This document shows positions 25,372 through 34,674 of a stretch of 64,000 nucleotides of DNA, one piece after another. The first letter of the stretch is position 1; each line of letters begins with the position of its first letter. Source of the stretch: Schaalia odontolytica (GTDB lineage Bacteria > Actinomycetota > Actinomycetes > Actinomycetales > Actinomycetaceae); assembly GCF_031191545.1 (NCBI RefSeq), contig NZ_CP133472.1, positions 2,170,001 to 2,234,000 of the forward strand. The letters are read 5' to 3'. The position numbers and the translations under genes were made by a program. The notes under the pieces are model-generated. The model saw only the letters and a list, made by a program, of their open reading frames with translations. It made no database searches and was not told where the DNA came from.

Positions 25372-27450
25372 GTGACGAACTTGTTGGCCTACGCAAAGCG
25401 CGTGCTCATCGGGCGCCCGATGCGATCGGACGCGATGGGTCACCAGCTTCTCCCCAAACGCATCGCCCTGCCGATCTTCGCGTCGGACGCGCTCTCCTCG
25501 GTTGCTTACGCACCCGACGAAGTCCTGTTGACGCTCGCGCTCGCCGGATCCATGGCTGCGTTGCAATCCGTCTGGGTGGGCGTCGTTGTTGCCCTCGTGC
25601 TGGCCGTCGTGGTCGCTTCCTACCGCCAGACGGTGCACGCCTACCCGTCCGGTGGCGGTGACTACGAGGTCGTCACCACGAACCTGGGTCGTTCGTGGGG
25701 GCTGCTCGTCGCCTCGGCCCTGCTGGTCGACTACATTCTGACCGTTGCTGTGTCGATCTCGTCGGGAGCCAACTACATCACGACCGCCGTCCCGGCCCTC
25801 GTTGGACACGAGGTCCCCATCGCGGTGGCCCTCGTCGTCATTCTTGCCACCCTGAACCTGCGCGGTACGCGCGAGGCCGGTAGCGCCTTCGCCGTGCCCA
25901 CCTACCTGTACATGGGCGCGATCGGGCTCATGGTTGTCGTCGGTTTCGCAAAGCTTGCCACGGGGCACCTGGGAGCTGCCCCAACCGCCGCCTACGACCT
26001 CGTGGCCGCCCCCGGGCACAACGATGGGCTCGCCGGACTCGCCGGTGCCTTCCTGCTCATGCGGGCGTTCTCCTCGGGCTGCGCGGCCCTCACTGGCGTC
26101 GAGGCGATCTCGAATGGCGTACCGATGTTCCGTCGACCCAAGTCTCGCAACGCGGCAACAACCCTGGCGATGCTCGGACTTATCGCCGCCTCGATGATGA
26201 TGTCAATCCTCGTTCTGGCACGCGCGACCGGTGTCAAGATCGTCGACGATGCTGCTTCCCAGCTGACCTACCAGGGCGCGCCCGTCCCGGAGAACACGCC
26301 GATCGACCCGGCGATCTCGCAGATCGCCTCCGCAGTGTTTGGTCAGGGATCGATCCTCTTCATCCTCATCACCGTCGTCACCGGCTTCATCCTGGTGCTC
26401 GCGGGCAACACGGCGTTTAACGGCTTCCCGACGCTGGCATCCGTCCTGTCGCGCGATTCCTTCCTGCCCCACCAGATGGTGCGTCGCGGCGATCGCCTGT
26501 CGTACTCGAACGGCATCGTCGTTTTGACCGTCGCGGCGATCGCGCTGATCGTCGGCTTCGAGGCGCAGACGACACGCCTCATCGAGCTCTACGTCGTCGG
26601 CGTCTTCATCTCCTTTACGCTCTCCCAGCTGGGCATGATTAAGCACTGGAACAAGCAGCTGCGCTCGCGCCAGTCGGGCCAGGAGCGGATGACTGTGCTG
26701 CGCTCGCGCGCCGTCAACATCGTCGGCTTCATGATGACCGGCATTGTACTCGTCATCGTGTTGGCGACGAAGTTCACCCACGGTGCGTGGATTACCCTGC
26801 TGATGATTGCTGTGGCCTTCGGTCTCCAGATTTCGATCCACCGCCACTACGAGACGGTCAGTTCACAGCTGCGCGTCGACGACTGGAACGCCCGTCGTGC
26901 GCTGCCTACCCGCGTGCGTGCCCTTGTGCTCGTGTCTTCCCTGTCGCGCCCCGCCATGCGAGCGATCGCGGCGGCTCGCGCGTCCTCGCCGACGTCGATT
27001 GAGCTCGTTTCCGTCGTCGCCGACGACGAGGAAGAGAACAAGATCCTTCGCCAGTGGAAGGCCTCCGGCGTTCCCGTGCCGCTGACGCTCCTGTCCGCGC
27101 CCTACCGTGACATCGCCTCTGTGATCCTGCAGTACGTGCGCGGGCGCCGTCGCGCGATGCCCACCGAGATGCTCGTGGTCTACATGCCGCAGTTCCTCGT
27201 GACCCACTGGTGGGAGAATTTCGTGCACAACCAGTCGGCTCTGCGTCTGCGGGCCGCGCTGCTGAGCGTGCCGGGCGTGGTGATCACCGTGGTCCCGTGG
27301 CAGCTGGGCGAGGACGACGTCGTGGAGGGCCGCCAGCGCGTCAACGACCCCTTCTTGCGTGTCGGTGCTCCGTCTTCCGATGAATCGCAGCCCCATAACG
27401 ACGAGCCCGGCGACCTCCGCGGCGAGTCCGCCCCCGAGGAGAACGCATGA
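25372..27450 (+). CDS. kimA: KimA-type potassium importer (APC superfamily)
   Basis: A 692-residue membrane protein. The first 150 residues follow Bacillus subtilis KimA closely as I know it: KRVLIGRPMRSDAMG, ASDALSSVAYAPDEVL, ASYRQTVHAYPSGGG, LLVDYILTVAVSIS. KimA is an H+-coupled high-affinity K+ importer. About 12 membrane segments (to residue about 490) are followed by a roughly 200-residue cytoplasmic domain. The context supports K+: divergently transcribed RCK regulators CeoB/CeoC. Most databases would label it 'APC family permease' or amino-acid transporter, which I think is misleading. I use GTG 25372; an upstream GTG/ATG-type start at 25321 would run through the divergent promoter. 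Confidence 0.8.
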   Translation: MTNLLAYAKRVLIGRPMRSDAMGHQLLPKRIALPIFASDALSSVAYAPDEVLLTLALAGSMAALQSVWVGVVVALVLAVVVASYRQTVHAYPSGGGDYEVVTTNLGRSWGLLVASALLVDYILTVAVSISSGANYITTAVPALVGHEVPIAVALVVILATLNLRGTREAGSAFAVPTYLYMGAIGLMVVVGFAKLATGHLGAAPTAAYDLVAAPGHNDGLAGLAGAFLLMRAFSSGCAALTGVEAISNGVPMFRRPKSRNAATTLAMLGLIAASMMMSILVLARATGVKIVDDAASQLTYQGAPVPENTPIDPAISQIASAVFGQGSILFILITVVTGFILVLAGNTAFNGFPTLASVLSRDSFLPHQMVRRGDRLSYSNGIVVLTVAAIALIVGFEAQTTRLIELYVVGVFISFTLSQLGMIKHWNKQLRSRQSGQERMTVLRSRAVNIVGFMMTGIVLVIVLATKFTHGAWITLLMIAVAFGLQISIHRHYETVSSQLRVDDWNARRALPTRVRALVLVSSLSRPAMRAIAAARASSPTSIELVSVVADDEEENKILRQWKASGVPVPLTLLSAPYRDIASVILQYVRGRRRAMPTEMLVVYMPQFLVTHWWENFVHNQSALRLRAALLSVPGVVITVVPWQLGEDDVVEGRQRVNDPFLRVGAPSSDESQPHNDEPGDLRGESAPEENA

Positions 27451-28793
27451 GCCCCCGCCGGTCCCATCGTCGCCCGTCGCCGCGTCGCCGTCCCGCTCAG
27501 GTACAGCCTCGCGAGGGCCTCGGCGATATCCTCGAGCTGACCGTCGGTGAGCCAGCCCACGGGGGCGCGTGCGTCGCCCGAGATGACGGTGGACGCGTCG
27601 TCTTCGTGCGCCACGCGGCACCCGGCGAAATCGTCCGCGCGCGGGTGACTGCCGTCCAGAAGAAGCTGGCCTGGGCGGACGCCATCGAGGTCGTCGAGGC
27701 CTCGGGCGACCGCGTCGAGTCCGTCTGGCCTCAGGCTGGACCGGGCGGCGTCGGTGGCGGCGAGCTCGCACACCTGACCCCGGCCGCACAGCGCGAGTGG
27801 AAGGCCCGCGTGATCGCTGGGCAGCTGCGTCGCGTGGGTGGCGAGGCACTGGCTGCGGCCGTCGAACACCTCGGGGGAGTGCGGGTCGCACCCGCGCCCG
27901 GGGACGAGGGCCCAGGCGATCCGCTGACCGGTCGCCGCTCTCGAATCGATGTCGTCATCGACGCACAGGGGCGCGCCGGCATGCACGAGTTCCGCGGACG
28001 CCGCGTGATCGCACTCGAGGACATGCCGCTGGCTGTGCCCGCGATTCGTGACCTCGGCCTGTTCGACGAGGACACGCCGTGGCGAACCCTGTGGAAGCAG
28101 GGGGACCGCGTGCGGGCGGTGGCCCCCTCCGGCGGCGATCCCGTCGTCCTGATCGGCGAGGACACCTACGCGGCCGACGGCGTGCGCATCGACACCGACG
28201 TCGTGCGATGGAACGTGCCCGTCGCCTCCGGCGTGGAGTCATACTATGTGCGTCCCTCCGGTTTCTGGCAGACGCACGTGCGTGGCGCGGAAGTGCTCGC
28301 GAACGCCGTCCTGTCCGCTGCCTTCGGGGGCGAGGCGCCTGCCGGCCGGGCGGTCATGGAGCTGTACTCGGGTGCCGGCCTGTTCTCCGTGCCGTTCGCG
28401 CGCGCTGTCGGGCAGAGCGGGCACCTCGTGACGCTGGAAGGAGACGAGGGGGCCGTGCGTGACGCGGGGGAGAATCTCGCCGCCTTCCCGTGGGTCGATG
28501 CGTTTGCGGGGAACGTGGACCGCGCGGGTGTCGTTGATCTGTCCGGTCAGCTCGGAGCTGTCCCCGACGTCGTCGTCGCCGACCCGCCGCGCGCCGGCGC
28601 GGGTGCCGAGGTGTGCCAGGCCATCGCGGCCACGGGCGCCCCCCGCGTCGTCCTGGTGTCCTGCGACCCGGCCGCCGGTGCGCGCGACTTGCGGGCTCTC
28701 TCCGAAGCCGGTTACGCCCTCCAATCACTGCAGGCGTGGGACCTCTTCCCGCATACCCACCACGTCGAGATGGTCTCGGTCCTGAGTCGCTAG
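27447..28793 (+). CDS. TRAM-domain RNA (uracil-5-)methyltransferase, TrmA/RumA family
   Basis: A 448-residue SAM-dependent RNA methyltransferase. The N-terminal TRAM domain (about residues 28-92: PAHGGACVARDDGG, EIVRARVTAVQKKLAWADA) binds RNA. The catalytic domain has the SAM loop ELYSGAGLFSVPFA (about 307-320), DPPRAGAG, and the nucleophile Cys in VLVSCDPAAGARDL. It makes 5-methyluridine in rRNA or tRNA; the exact target is unknown. The start overlaps the kimA stop by 4 bases. Its stop shares CTAG with the convergent CLC gene. Confidence 0.88.
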   Translation: MSPRRSHRRPSPRRRPAQVQPREGLGDILELTVGEPAHGGACVARDDGGRVVFVRHAAPGEIVRARVTAVQKKLAWADAIEVVEASGDRVESVWPQAGPGGVGGGELAHLTPAAQREWKARVIAGQLRRVGGEALAAAVEHLGGVRVAPAPGDEGPGDPLTGRRSRIDVVIDAQGRAGMHEFRGRRVIALEDMPLAVPAIRDLGLFDEDTPWRTLWKQGDRVRAVAPSGGDPVVLIGEDTYAADGVRIDTDVVRWNVPVASGVESYYVRPSGFWQTHVRGAEVLANAVLSAAFGGEAPAGRAVMELYSGAGLFSVPFARAVGQSGHLVTLEGDEGAVRDAGENLAAFPWVDAFAGNVDRAGVVDLSGQLGAVPDVVVADPPRAGAGAEVCQAIAATGAPRVVLVSCDPAAGARDLRALSEAGYALQSLQAWDLFPHTHHVEMVSVLSR

Positions 28794-30631
28794 CGGTTTC
28801 TGCGGCGCTCCTGCATGCGCGAACCCCATGACGTCTGCGTGCGGGCCTCGATCGCTCGGCGCTGGTCGCGGTACATGCGATCCACCAGGTCGCGCTCGGA
28901 CACCCAGCCGACGACTCGGCGATCCGTATCCACGACCGGCAGGGACTGCAAGCCCGTGCGCCGCAGCGCCCCGAGAACCTCGGACGGGGGAGCGGCGGCG
29001 GCCACGGCCTCGTCGATGAGGGGCAAATCGGACAGGGGAGCGTCGAGCGAGCCATCCTCCTGCGTGAGCTCGGCCAGGCGCAGCGAGGACACGAGGCCGA
29101 CGAAGCGCCGGTCCTCGGACACGACGGGCAACACAGTCTCCTTCGTGCGGCGCAGAGCGGCGATCGCCGATGCCGCGCTCGCCCGGCACGTGAGCGTTTC
29201 GGGAGCCTGCGTCATCCACTCGGATGCCGCACGCGTACCGAGTAGCGTTCCCTCGACCGGATCGTCGAGGATGTCGCCGCGGCGGCGCAGCTTCTCGGTG
29301 TAGATCGTCGCGCGGGTGAGGAAACGCGATGCGCCCGTCGCGATGACCACCGCGAGCATCATCGGCAGGATCAGAGAGAACTGGCCGGTCATCTCCACGA
29401 TGATGAGGACCGCCGTCATCGGAGCTCGCGCGGCCCCCGCGAAGGCGGCACCCATTCCGACCACGGCGAACACGCCGACGGGCGAATCTGACAGGCCAGA
29501 GACGACGCTGCCGAAGGCCGCGCCCGCCATCGCGCCAATGAACAGCGTGGGCGCGAAGACACCCCCCGAACCGCCCATACCGATCGTGAAAGACGTGTAG
29601 AGGGCGCGTCCGAGCATGAGGGCCAGCAGGAACGCGATCGAGTAGTCGCCCGCGATCGCCTCTTCCTCAAGCGGATAGCCGGAGCCGAACATGTAGGGGA
29701 ATGCGACGAGGGCCGCACCGAGCAGCAGACCGAGCACGCCCGGACGAGCCCACTCGGGCAGGTGAGTGCGCTCCCAGACCCAGTCGATCGCGTCCTCCGA
29801 CGCGTACAGGAGCTTGGAGAATCCGAGCCCGCACAGCCCCGCGACGAGGCCGAGAAGCGCCACCCACCAGATGTCGGACATCGACGCGAAGGTCAGGTTG
29901 TCGGCGACGCGAATGACCATCTCATCGCCCTGCAGGACACGCGCGACCACCGAAGACGTGACTGCCGAGAGCACGACGAAGCCAAAGGTCTCTGCCGTGA
30001 ACTCGACGAGGATCACCTCGAGCGCAAAAACCGCTCCAGCGAGGGGAGCGTGGAACGTGGCCGCGATACCGGCCGCCGAGCCGCACGAGGCCAACAGGAC
30101 CACGCGAGAAACGGGCATGCGCAGCCACGACGCGATGGTGGATCCCAGCGACGCGCCCACCTGCACGATCGGGCCCTCGCGCCCCGCCGAGCCACCCGAG
30201 CCGATGGTCAGGGCCGAGGCCAGGATCTTCACGACGGCGACGCGCCCCGGGATGCGCCCACCCTTACGACGCACCGCGAGCATCACCTCGGGAATGCCGT
30301 GCCCCTTTGCGGAGGGCGCGAAACGCTGAATGAGCGGCCCGTACAGCAGGCCGGCGATCGCGGGGGAGAAGAGTAGGAACAGCCACGGTGCCCACCCCCA
30401 CACGCCGTGTGCCTCGCCGATGTGGCTCGTGTACTCGTCGAAGCCGGTGGAGACCCACGTCCACGCGCGAATCGCCAGATTAAACAAAACGGCTGCCGCG
30501 CCAACGATCGCGCCAACGAGCGCGGCGGCGAGGCCGAGCAAGGAACGATGCGCAGCGACCGCATGACCGATGCGCAAGCGAGTCCCCGCAGCCGGTTCCT
30601 GGCGCTGCGGGGACTGACTAAGAGGTGTCAC
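28790..30631 (-). CDS. CLC-family chloride channel/transporter with CBS pair
   Basis: A 613-residue membrane protein. CLC signatures: GxGIP segment as GHGIPEV (110-116), the gating Glu-152 in GREGP, and PLAGAVFALEVI. The proton-pathway Glu of E. coli ClC-ec1 (Glu-203) aligns with Val-206, and the selectivity-filter Ser with His-111, so channel-like behaviour or altered selectivity is possible. The last 130 residues form two CBS motifs (ASEWMTQAPETLTC, RTGLQSLPVVDTDRRVVGWV) that usually bind adenine nucleotides. I chose GTG 30631, which overlaps the S9 peptidase stop by 4 bases; the two are translationally coupled. Confidence 0.88.
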   Translation of the reverse strand: MTPLSQSPQRQEPAAGTRLRIGHAVAAHRSLLGLAAALVGAIVGAAAVLFNLAIRAWTWVSTGFDEYTSHIGEAHGVWGWAPWLFLLFSPAIAGLLYGPLIQRFAPSAKGHGIPEVMLAVRRKGGRIPGRVAVVKILASALTIGSGGSAGREGPIVQVGASLGSTIASWLRMPVSRVVLLASCGSAAGIAATFHAPLAGAVFALEVILVEFTAETFGFVVLSAVTSSVVARVLQGDEMVIRVADNLTFASMSDIWWVALLGLVAGLCGLGFSKLLYASEDAIDWVWERTHLPEWARPGVLGLLLGAALVAFPYMFGSGYPLEEEAIAGDYSIAFLLALMLGRALYTSFTIGMGGSGGVFAPTLFIGAMAGAAFGSVVSGLSDSPVGVFAVVGMGAAFAGAARAPMTAVLIIVEMTGQFSLILPMMLAVVIATGASRFLTRATIYTEKLRRRGDILDDPVEGTLLGTRAASEWMTQAPETLTCRASAASAIAALRRTKETVLPVVSEDRRFVGLVSSLRLAELTQEDGSLDAPLSDLPLIDEAVAAAAPPSEVLGALRRTGLQSLPVVDTDRRVVGWVSERDLVDRMYRDQRRAIEARTQTSWGSRMQERRRNR

Positions 30632-32628
30632 AGGTTTGCGATCTCCACGTGAATGGGGGCGTCGGTGGCGATGCCCCAGACGGTCCTGTAGAAGGCCAGC
30701 TCCGACTGCCACGCATCCTTGATGTTGATGGCCGAGCGGAAGCGGTGCCCCTCTCCCTGGTAGAGCTTGAGTGCGACAGCGTTGCCCGCCTGGCGCAAGG
30801 CCTCGTACATCTCCTGGGCCTGCGAGGCGGGAACGACCGGGTCGTCGGTGCCCTGCAGGAGCATGAGCGGCACCTTAATCTCGCCAACACGGTTGATGGG
30901 CGAGCGCTGCGCCCACACCGGGTCGGAGGTGTCGTCGGTGCCGAGCAGAATCGCGTCGTAGTGCGACTCGAACTTGTGGCTGGTTTCTTTCAGCTTGACC
31001 AGGTCGGCGATGCCCGAGAACGACGCGCCGGCGGTAAACACGTCGGAGGACGCAAGCGCGTTGAGCACGGTGAAGCCACCCGAAGAACGACCACGGATTG
31101 CGATCCTCTTCGGATCGACGCGGCCCAAATCGATGAGGTACTGAGCGCCGTCGATACAGTCCTGAACGTCCATGACTCCCCAGTTGCCGTTGATGCGCTC
31201 ACGGTAGGGACGGCCGAAGGACGTCGACCCGCGGAAGTTCACGTCCAGAACCGCAAAGCCGCGGCTGGTCCAGTACTGGAAGGGCACCTGCAGGCCGGGG
31301 CGTGCCGCGTTGGTTGGGCCGCCGTGCACGTTGACGATAAGCGGTGGCAGCTCGCCTTCGGGAGCTGCGAAGTCGGGGTTCACGGGCGCGTAGTAGAAGC
31401 CGTGGGCCTCCTCGCCGTCCGAGGTCTTCCAGGTGAGCATCTCGGCAGCGGAGACCAAAGCGGTGGGCACCTCCGCTTCGGACGAAGGACGCAGGACCTT
31501 CGTCTTGCCGCGCGACACCTCGATGATCGCGGGAGTGTGCGTCGAGGAGTCCGCCAGGAAGACGACGCGACCGTCCGCGGCAGCCACGTTACCGATGGGC
31601 CACCAGCCGGTCGCCCACTCCTCGGCCATTCCGTTGTCGATGCGGATGGTGCCGATGTGCCAGACCTGGTCCTCGGCCCACGAACAGATGAGGTAGTCGT
31701 TGTCGTAGTTGTCGAAAGAGTGCAGGCCGAGCTGCCAGTGCGGGTGTGAGAAGGCTTGGGTGCCCGGGTGAAGCGCGCGCGTTCGCAGACGCGAGACCCA
31801 CGCGTTGAGGTCCTCGCCCTCTCGCCACACGAAGCCCTGGGTGCGGTACAGGTTTGCCCAGCCGGAGGAGTCGTCGACGTGGATGAGGTCGCCGTCGAGG
31901 CTCCAGCGCGGCTCATAGACGCACACACCCGGGCGGTCCACCAGGACGACCTCTTGATCGATGGTGCCCTCGAAGGTCAGGGACGCGACGCGCAGCTGCG
32001 AATAGGTCCACGGCATGTTCGGGTGGTTCCACGTGAGCCAGGCGATCTTCGTGCCGTCCGGGGAAACCGTCGGCGCCTGGGCGAAGTCGGTGCCCTCGAA
32101 CACCGTGATGATTGCGCTGTCGTCGCGGGCTGCGGATCCGTCAAGCGGAATCGCCACGATCTTGTTGACGGGATCGCCCGGGGCGGAGTGGTCCTCCGCC
32201 ACCGCGTAGACGAGGTCGCGAACGTCCGCGATCCAGAAGTCGCCGTAGCGAACCTTCGACAGGGTTGTCAGGGGGCGTACGACGCGGCGCGCATCGGCAG
32301 TATCGAAGGCGTAGACGCGGCCGTCGGTCTGATCGGAGAACACGATAACGCCGTGGTGAACGGCGTATGCCTTGCCGCCGTACTCGTGGACTCGTGTGCC
32401 GACATCGGGTAGGCGGGAGCCGTCAATGAGGGGCAGAACCTCGCCCGTCTCGCCAGTGCCGCGACGACGCAGCAGTGTTCCGCGTCCGCCCTGGCGCGGA
32501 TGCCCCTCGACCCAGTAGGTGTCGGGTCCGTCGACACGAACCTGGGAGAGCGTGACCGAACGGGCAGTGAAGGAATCACCCGAGATGGGCGACTTCCACA
32601 GGCCGTGGGGTGCGACGGTGACGGACAT
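30628..32628 (-). CDS. S9-family prolyl oligopeptidase / acylaminoacyl peptidase
   Basis: A 666-residue cytoplasmic serine peptidase. The N-terminal part (about 60-390) is a beta-propeller-like series of repeats; the alpha/beta-hydrolase domain has the nucleophile Ser in IRGRSSGGFTVL (GxSxGG), the Asp in GTDDPVVP and the His in GEGHRF. Such enzymes cleave short peptides after Pro or release N-acyl amino acids. ATG 32628 is preceded by AAGGAGG 6 bases upstream. The stop overlaps the CLC start. No signal peptide is present. Confidence 0.9.
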   Translation of the reverse strand: MSVTVAPHGLWKSPISGDSFTARSVTLSQVRVDGPDTYWVEGHPRQGGRGTLLRRRGTGETGEVLPLIDGSRLPDVGTRVHEYGGKAYAVHHGVIVFSDQTDGRVYAFDTADARRVVRPLTTLSKVRYGDFWIADVRDLVYAVAEDHSAPGDPVNKIVAIPLDGSAARDDSAIITVFEGTDFAQAPTVSPDGTKIAWLTWNHPNMPWTYSQLRVASLTFEGTIDQEVVLVDRPGVCVYEPRWSLDGDLIHVDDSSGWANLYRTQGFVWREGEDLNAWVSRLRTRALHPGTQAFSHPHWQLGLHSFDNYDNDYLICSWAEDQVWHIGTIRIDNGMAEEWATGWWPIGNVAAADGRVVFLADSSTHTPAIIEVSRGKTKVLRPSSEAEVPTALVSAAEMLTWKTSDGEEAHGFYYAPVNPDFAAPEGELPPLIVNVHGGPTNAARPGLQVPFQYWTSRGFAVLDVNFRGSTSFGRPYRERINGNWGVMDVQDCIDGAQYLIDLGRVDPKRIAIRGRSSGGFTVLNALASSDVFTAGASFSGIADLVKLKETSHKFESHYDAILLGTDDTSDPVWAQRSPINRVGEIKVPLMLLQGTDDPVVPASQAQEMYEALRQAGNAVALKLYQGEGHRFRSAINIKDAWQSELAFYRTVWGIATDAPIHVEIANL

Positions 32629-32749
32629 AGTGCCTCCTTGAGCGGTACGGCGAGCCAACACCACTCATCTTAGTGCGCGCGCTTGTCGCCTGCGCGGGCC
32701 GAAGGAGACAGACATGCACTTTGATACGTAGATGAGACGCTCGGGCAAC

Positions 32750-32755
32750 TACACT
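32750..32755 (+). promoter_or_regulatory. Candidate -10 box of dxs
   Basis: TACACT lies 7 bases before the dxs ATG, with only GGATCTC in between; a leaderless or very short leader is expected. I saw no good -35 box. Confidence 0.35.
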
Positions 32756-32762
32756 GGATCTC

Positions 32763-34664
32763 ATGTCTGGAACACGAGAGTCACGCGACCTGTTGTCGCG
32801 CTGCACCACCCCGCGGGAGCTGCGTCGCCTGGAACGCGAGCAGCTGGAAGAATTGGCGGCGGAAATTCGCGGGTTCCTGATTGACAACGTGTCGCGAACA
32901 GGTGGGCACCTGGGTCCGAACCTGGGTGTTGTCGAGCTGACGATCGGCCTACATAGGGTCTTTCGTTCCCCTCAAGACACGATTATTTTTGACACGGGCC
33001 ACCAGGCGTACGTGCATAAGCTCCTCACCGGGCGCCAGGACTTTTCTTCGCTGCGCTGCCAGGGCGGCCTGTCCGGATATCCGTCGCGGGCCGAATCGGA
33101 ACACGACGTCGTCGAGTCCTCGCACGCCTCGGCCTCGATCGCGTGGGTGGACGGTATCTCGCGGGAGAAACATCGCCAGGGGGATCGGACCTGGACCGTG
33201 GGCGTGATCGGAGACGGTGCGCTCACCGGCGGCCTCGCGTGGGAGGCGCTCAATAACATTTCGACGTCGAAGAAGCGCCGCATCATGATCGTCGTTAACG
33301 ATAATGGTCGCTCCTATGCGCCGACGATCGGCGGTCTCGCTGCCCACCTGGACGCGCTGCGCACCTCCGCCAGGTACGAGAAGGCTCTGGCGTGGGGCAA
33401 GCAGCATCTGCTCAGTCACGGTACGCCGGGACGCGCGGCCTACGACGCGCTGCATGGCCTGAAGTCGGGCATCAAGGACGCGCTGATGCCCCAGGTGATG
33501 TTCGAAGACCTGGGCCTCAAGTACATCGGCCCCGTCAACGGCCACGACATCGCCGCGGTCGAGACAGCTTTGCGCCGCGGGCGATCCCTTGACGGGCCAG
33601 TCCTCGTCCACATGATCACCGAAAAGGGCCGCGGCTACACGCCTGCTGAGGAAGACATCGCGGATCGCTTCCACGCGGTCGGCCCGATCCACCCCGAGAC
33701 CGGGTTGCCGGTGGCTACCGAACGCTTCGGCTGGACGGGTGTCTTCGCCGATGAGATTTGCGCCCAGGCGGCCAAGCGTAACGACATCGTCGGTATCACT
33801 GCCGCGATGATGAGTCCCGTTGGGCTGGGCCCCATGCACGAGGCCTACCCGGGGCGCGTCATCGACGTCGGTATCGCCGAGGCCGAGGCCATCACCTCCG
33901 CCGCCGGCATGGCGTTCCGGGGTGCCCACCCCGTCGTCGCTCTCTATGCGACGTTCCTGAATCGTGGCTTCGACCAGCTCCTCATGGATGTGGCCCTGCA
34001 CCGAGCGGGAGTCACGGTCGTTCTGGATCGCGCGGGTGTGACGGGCACGGACGGGGCCTCGCATAACGGCGTGTGGGATATCGCGATGTGCTCACTGATC
34101 CCGACCCTGCGTCTGGCGGCTCCCCGCGACGAGGAAACTCTGCGTTGCCGCCTGCGAGAGGCCCTCGACGTTGACGATGCCCCCACGGTCATCCGTTACC
34201 GCAAGGGCTCGCTGCCCGAACCCATGCCCGCGCTGCGCACGGAGCGGGGAGTGGACATCCTCGTCGACGAGGCCGCGCCTGACTCGTCGGCTCGGGTGCT
34301 CATCGTTGGCACAGGCGCGTGCGCCCCCGACGCGATCGAGGCCGCGCGTCGCCTGGCTGGCGATGGCGTGAGCGTGACGGTCGCGGACCCGCAGTGGTTG
34401 ATTCCGATCTCGCCGGATCTGGCATCTCTTGCCCGTGAATACGACTGCGTCGTCACCGTTGAGGATGGCATCGTCCAGGGCGGCTTCGGCTGGTCGCTGC
34501 GCGACGCTGTGGCAGATGCGGGAGTGCCCGTGCGCTGCCTGGGCGTTCCGCAGGGATTCCCCGAACACGGAGATCGCGGCGAGATGATCGCACGCTTTGG
34601 TTTCGACGCCGACGGCATCGAGCGTGCGGTTCGCGAGCAGCTCGAGTGCATCAGCGCCCGCTGA
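32763..34664 (+). CDS. dxs: 1-deoxy-D-xylulose-5-phosphate synthase
   Basis: A 633-residue thiamine-diphosphate enzyme that condenses pyruvate and glyceraldehyde-3-phosphate, the first step of the MEP isoprenoid pathway. Motifs: FDTGHQAYVHKLLTGR (substrate/TPP His), the TPP/Mg loop GDGALTGGLAWEALNN, and the transketolase Pyr domain with ASHNGVWDIAM. The C-terminal transketolase domain is complete. It is bounded by the divergent S9 gene and the convergent rnd (10-base gap). Confidence 0.95.
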   Translation: MSGTRESRDLLSRCTTPRELRRLEREQLEELAAEIRGFLIDNVSRTGGHLGPNLGVVELTIGLHRVFRSPQDTIIFDTGHQAYVHKLLTGRQDFSSLRCQGGLSGYPSRAESEHDVVESSHASASIAWVDGISREKHRQGDRTWTVGVIGDGALTGGLAWEALNNISTSKKRRIMIVVNDNGRSYAPTIGGLAAHLDALRTSARYEKALAWGKQHLLSHGTPGRAAYDALHGLKSGIKDALMPQVMFEDLGLKYIGPVNGHDIAAVETALRRGRSLDGPVLVHMITEKGRGYTPAEEDIADRFHAVGPIHPETGLPVATERFGWTGVFADEICAQAAKRNDIVGITAAMMSPVGLGPMHEAYPGRVIDVGIAEAEAITSAAGMAFRGAHPVVALYATFLNRGFDQLLMDVALHRAGVTVVLDRAGVTGTDGASHNGVWDIAMCSLIPTLRLAAPRDEETLRCRLREALDVDDAPTVIRYRKGSLPEPMPALRTERGVDILVDEAAPDSSARVLIVGTGACAPDAIEAARRLAGDGVSVTVADPQWLIPISPDLASLAREYDCVVTVEDGIVQGGFGWSLRDAVADAGVPVRCLGVPQGFPEHGDRGEMIARFGFDADGIERAVREQLECISAR

Positions 34665-34674
34665 CGCACCCCGA

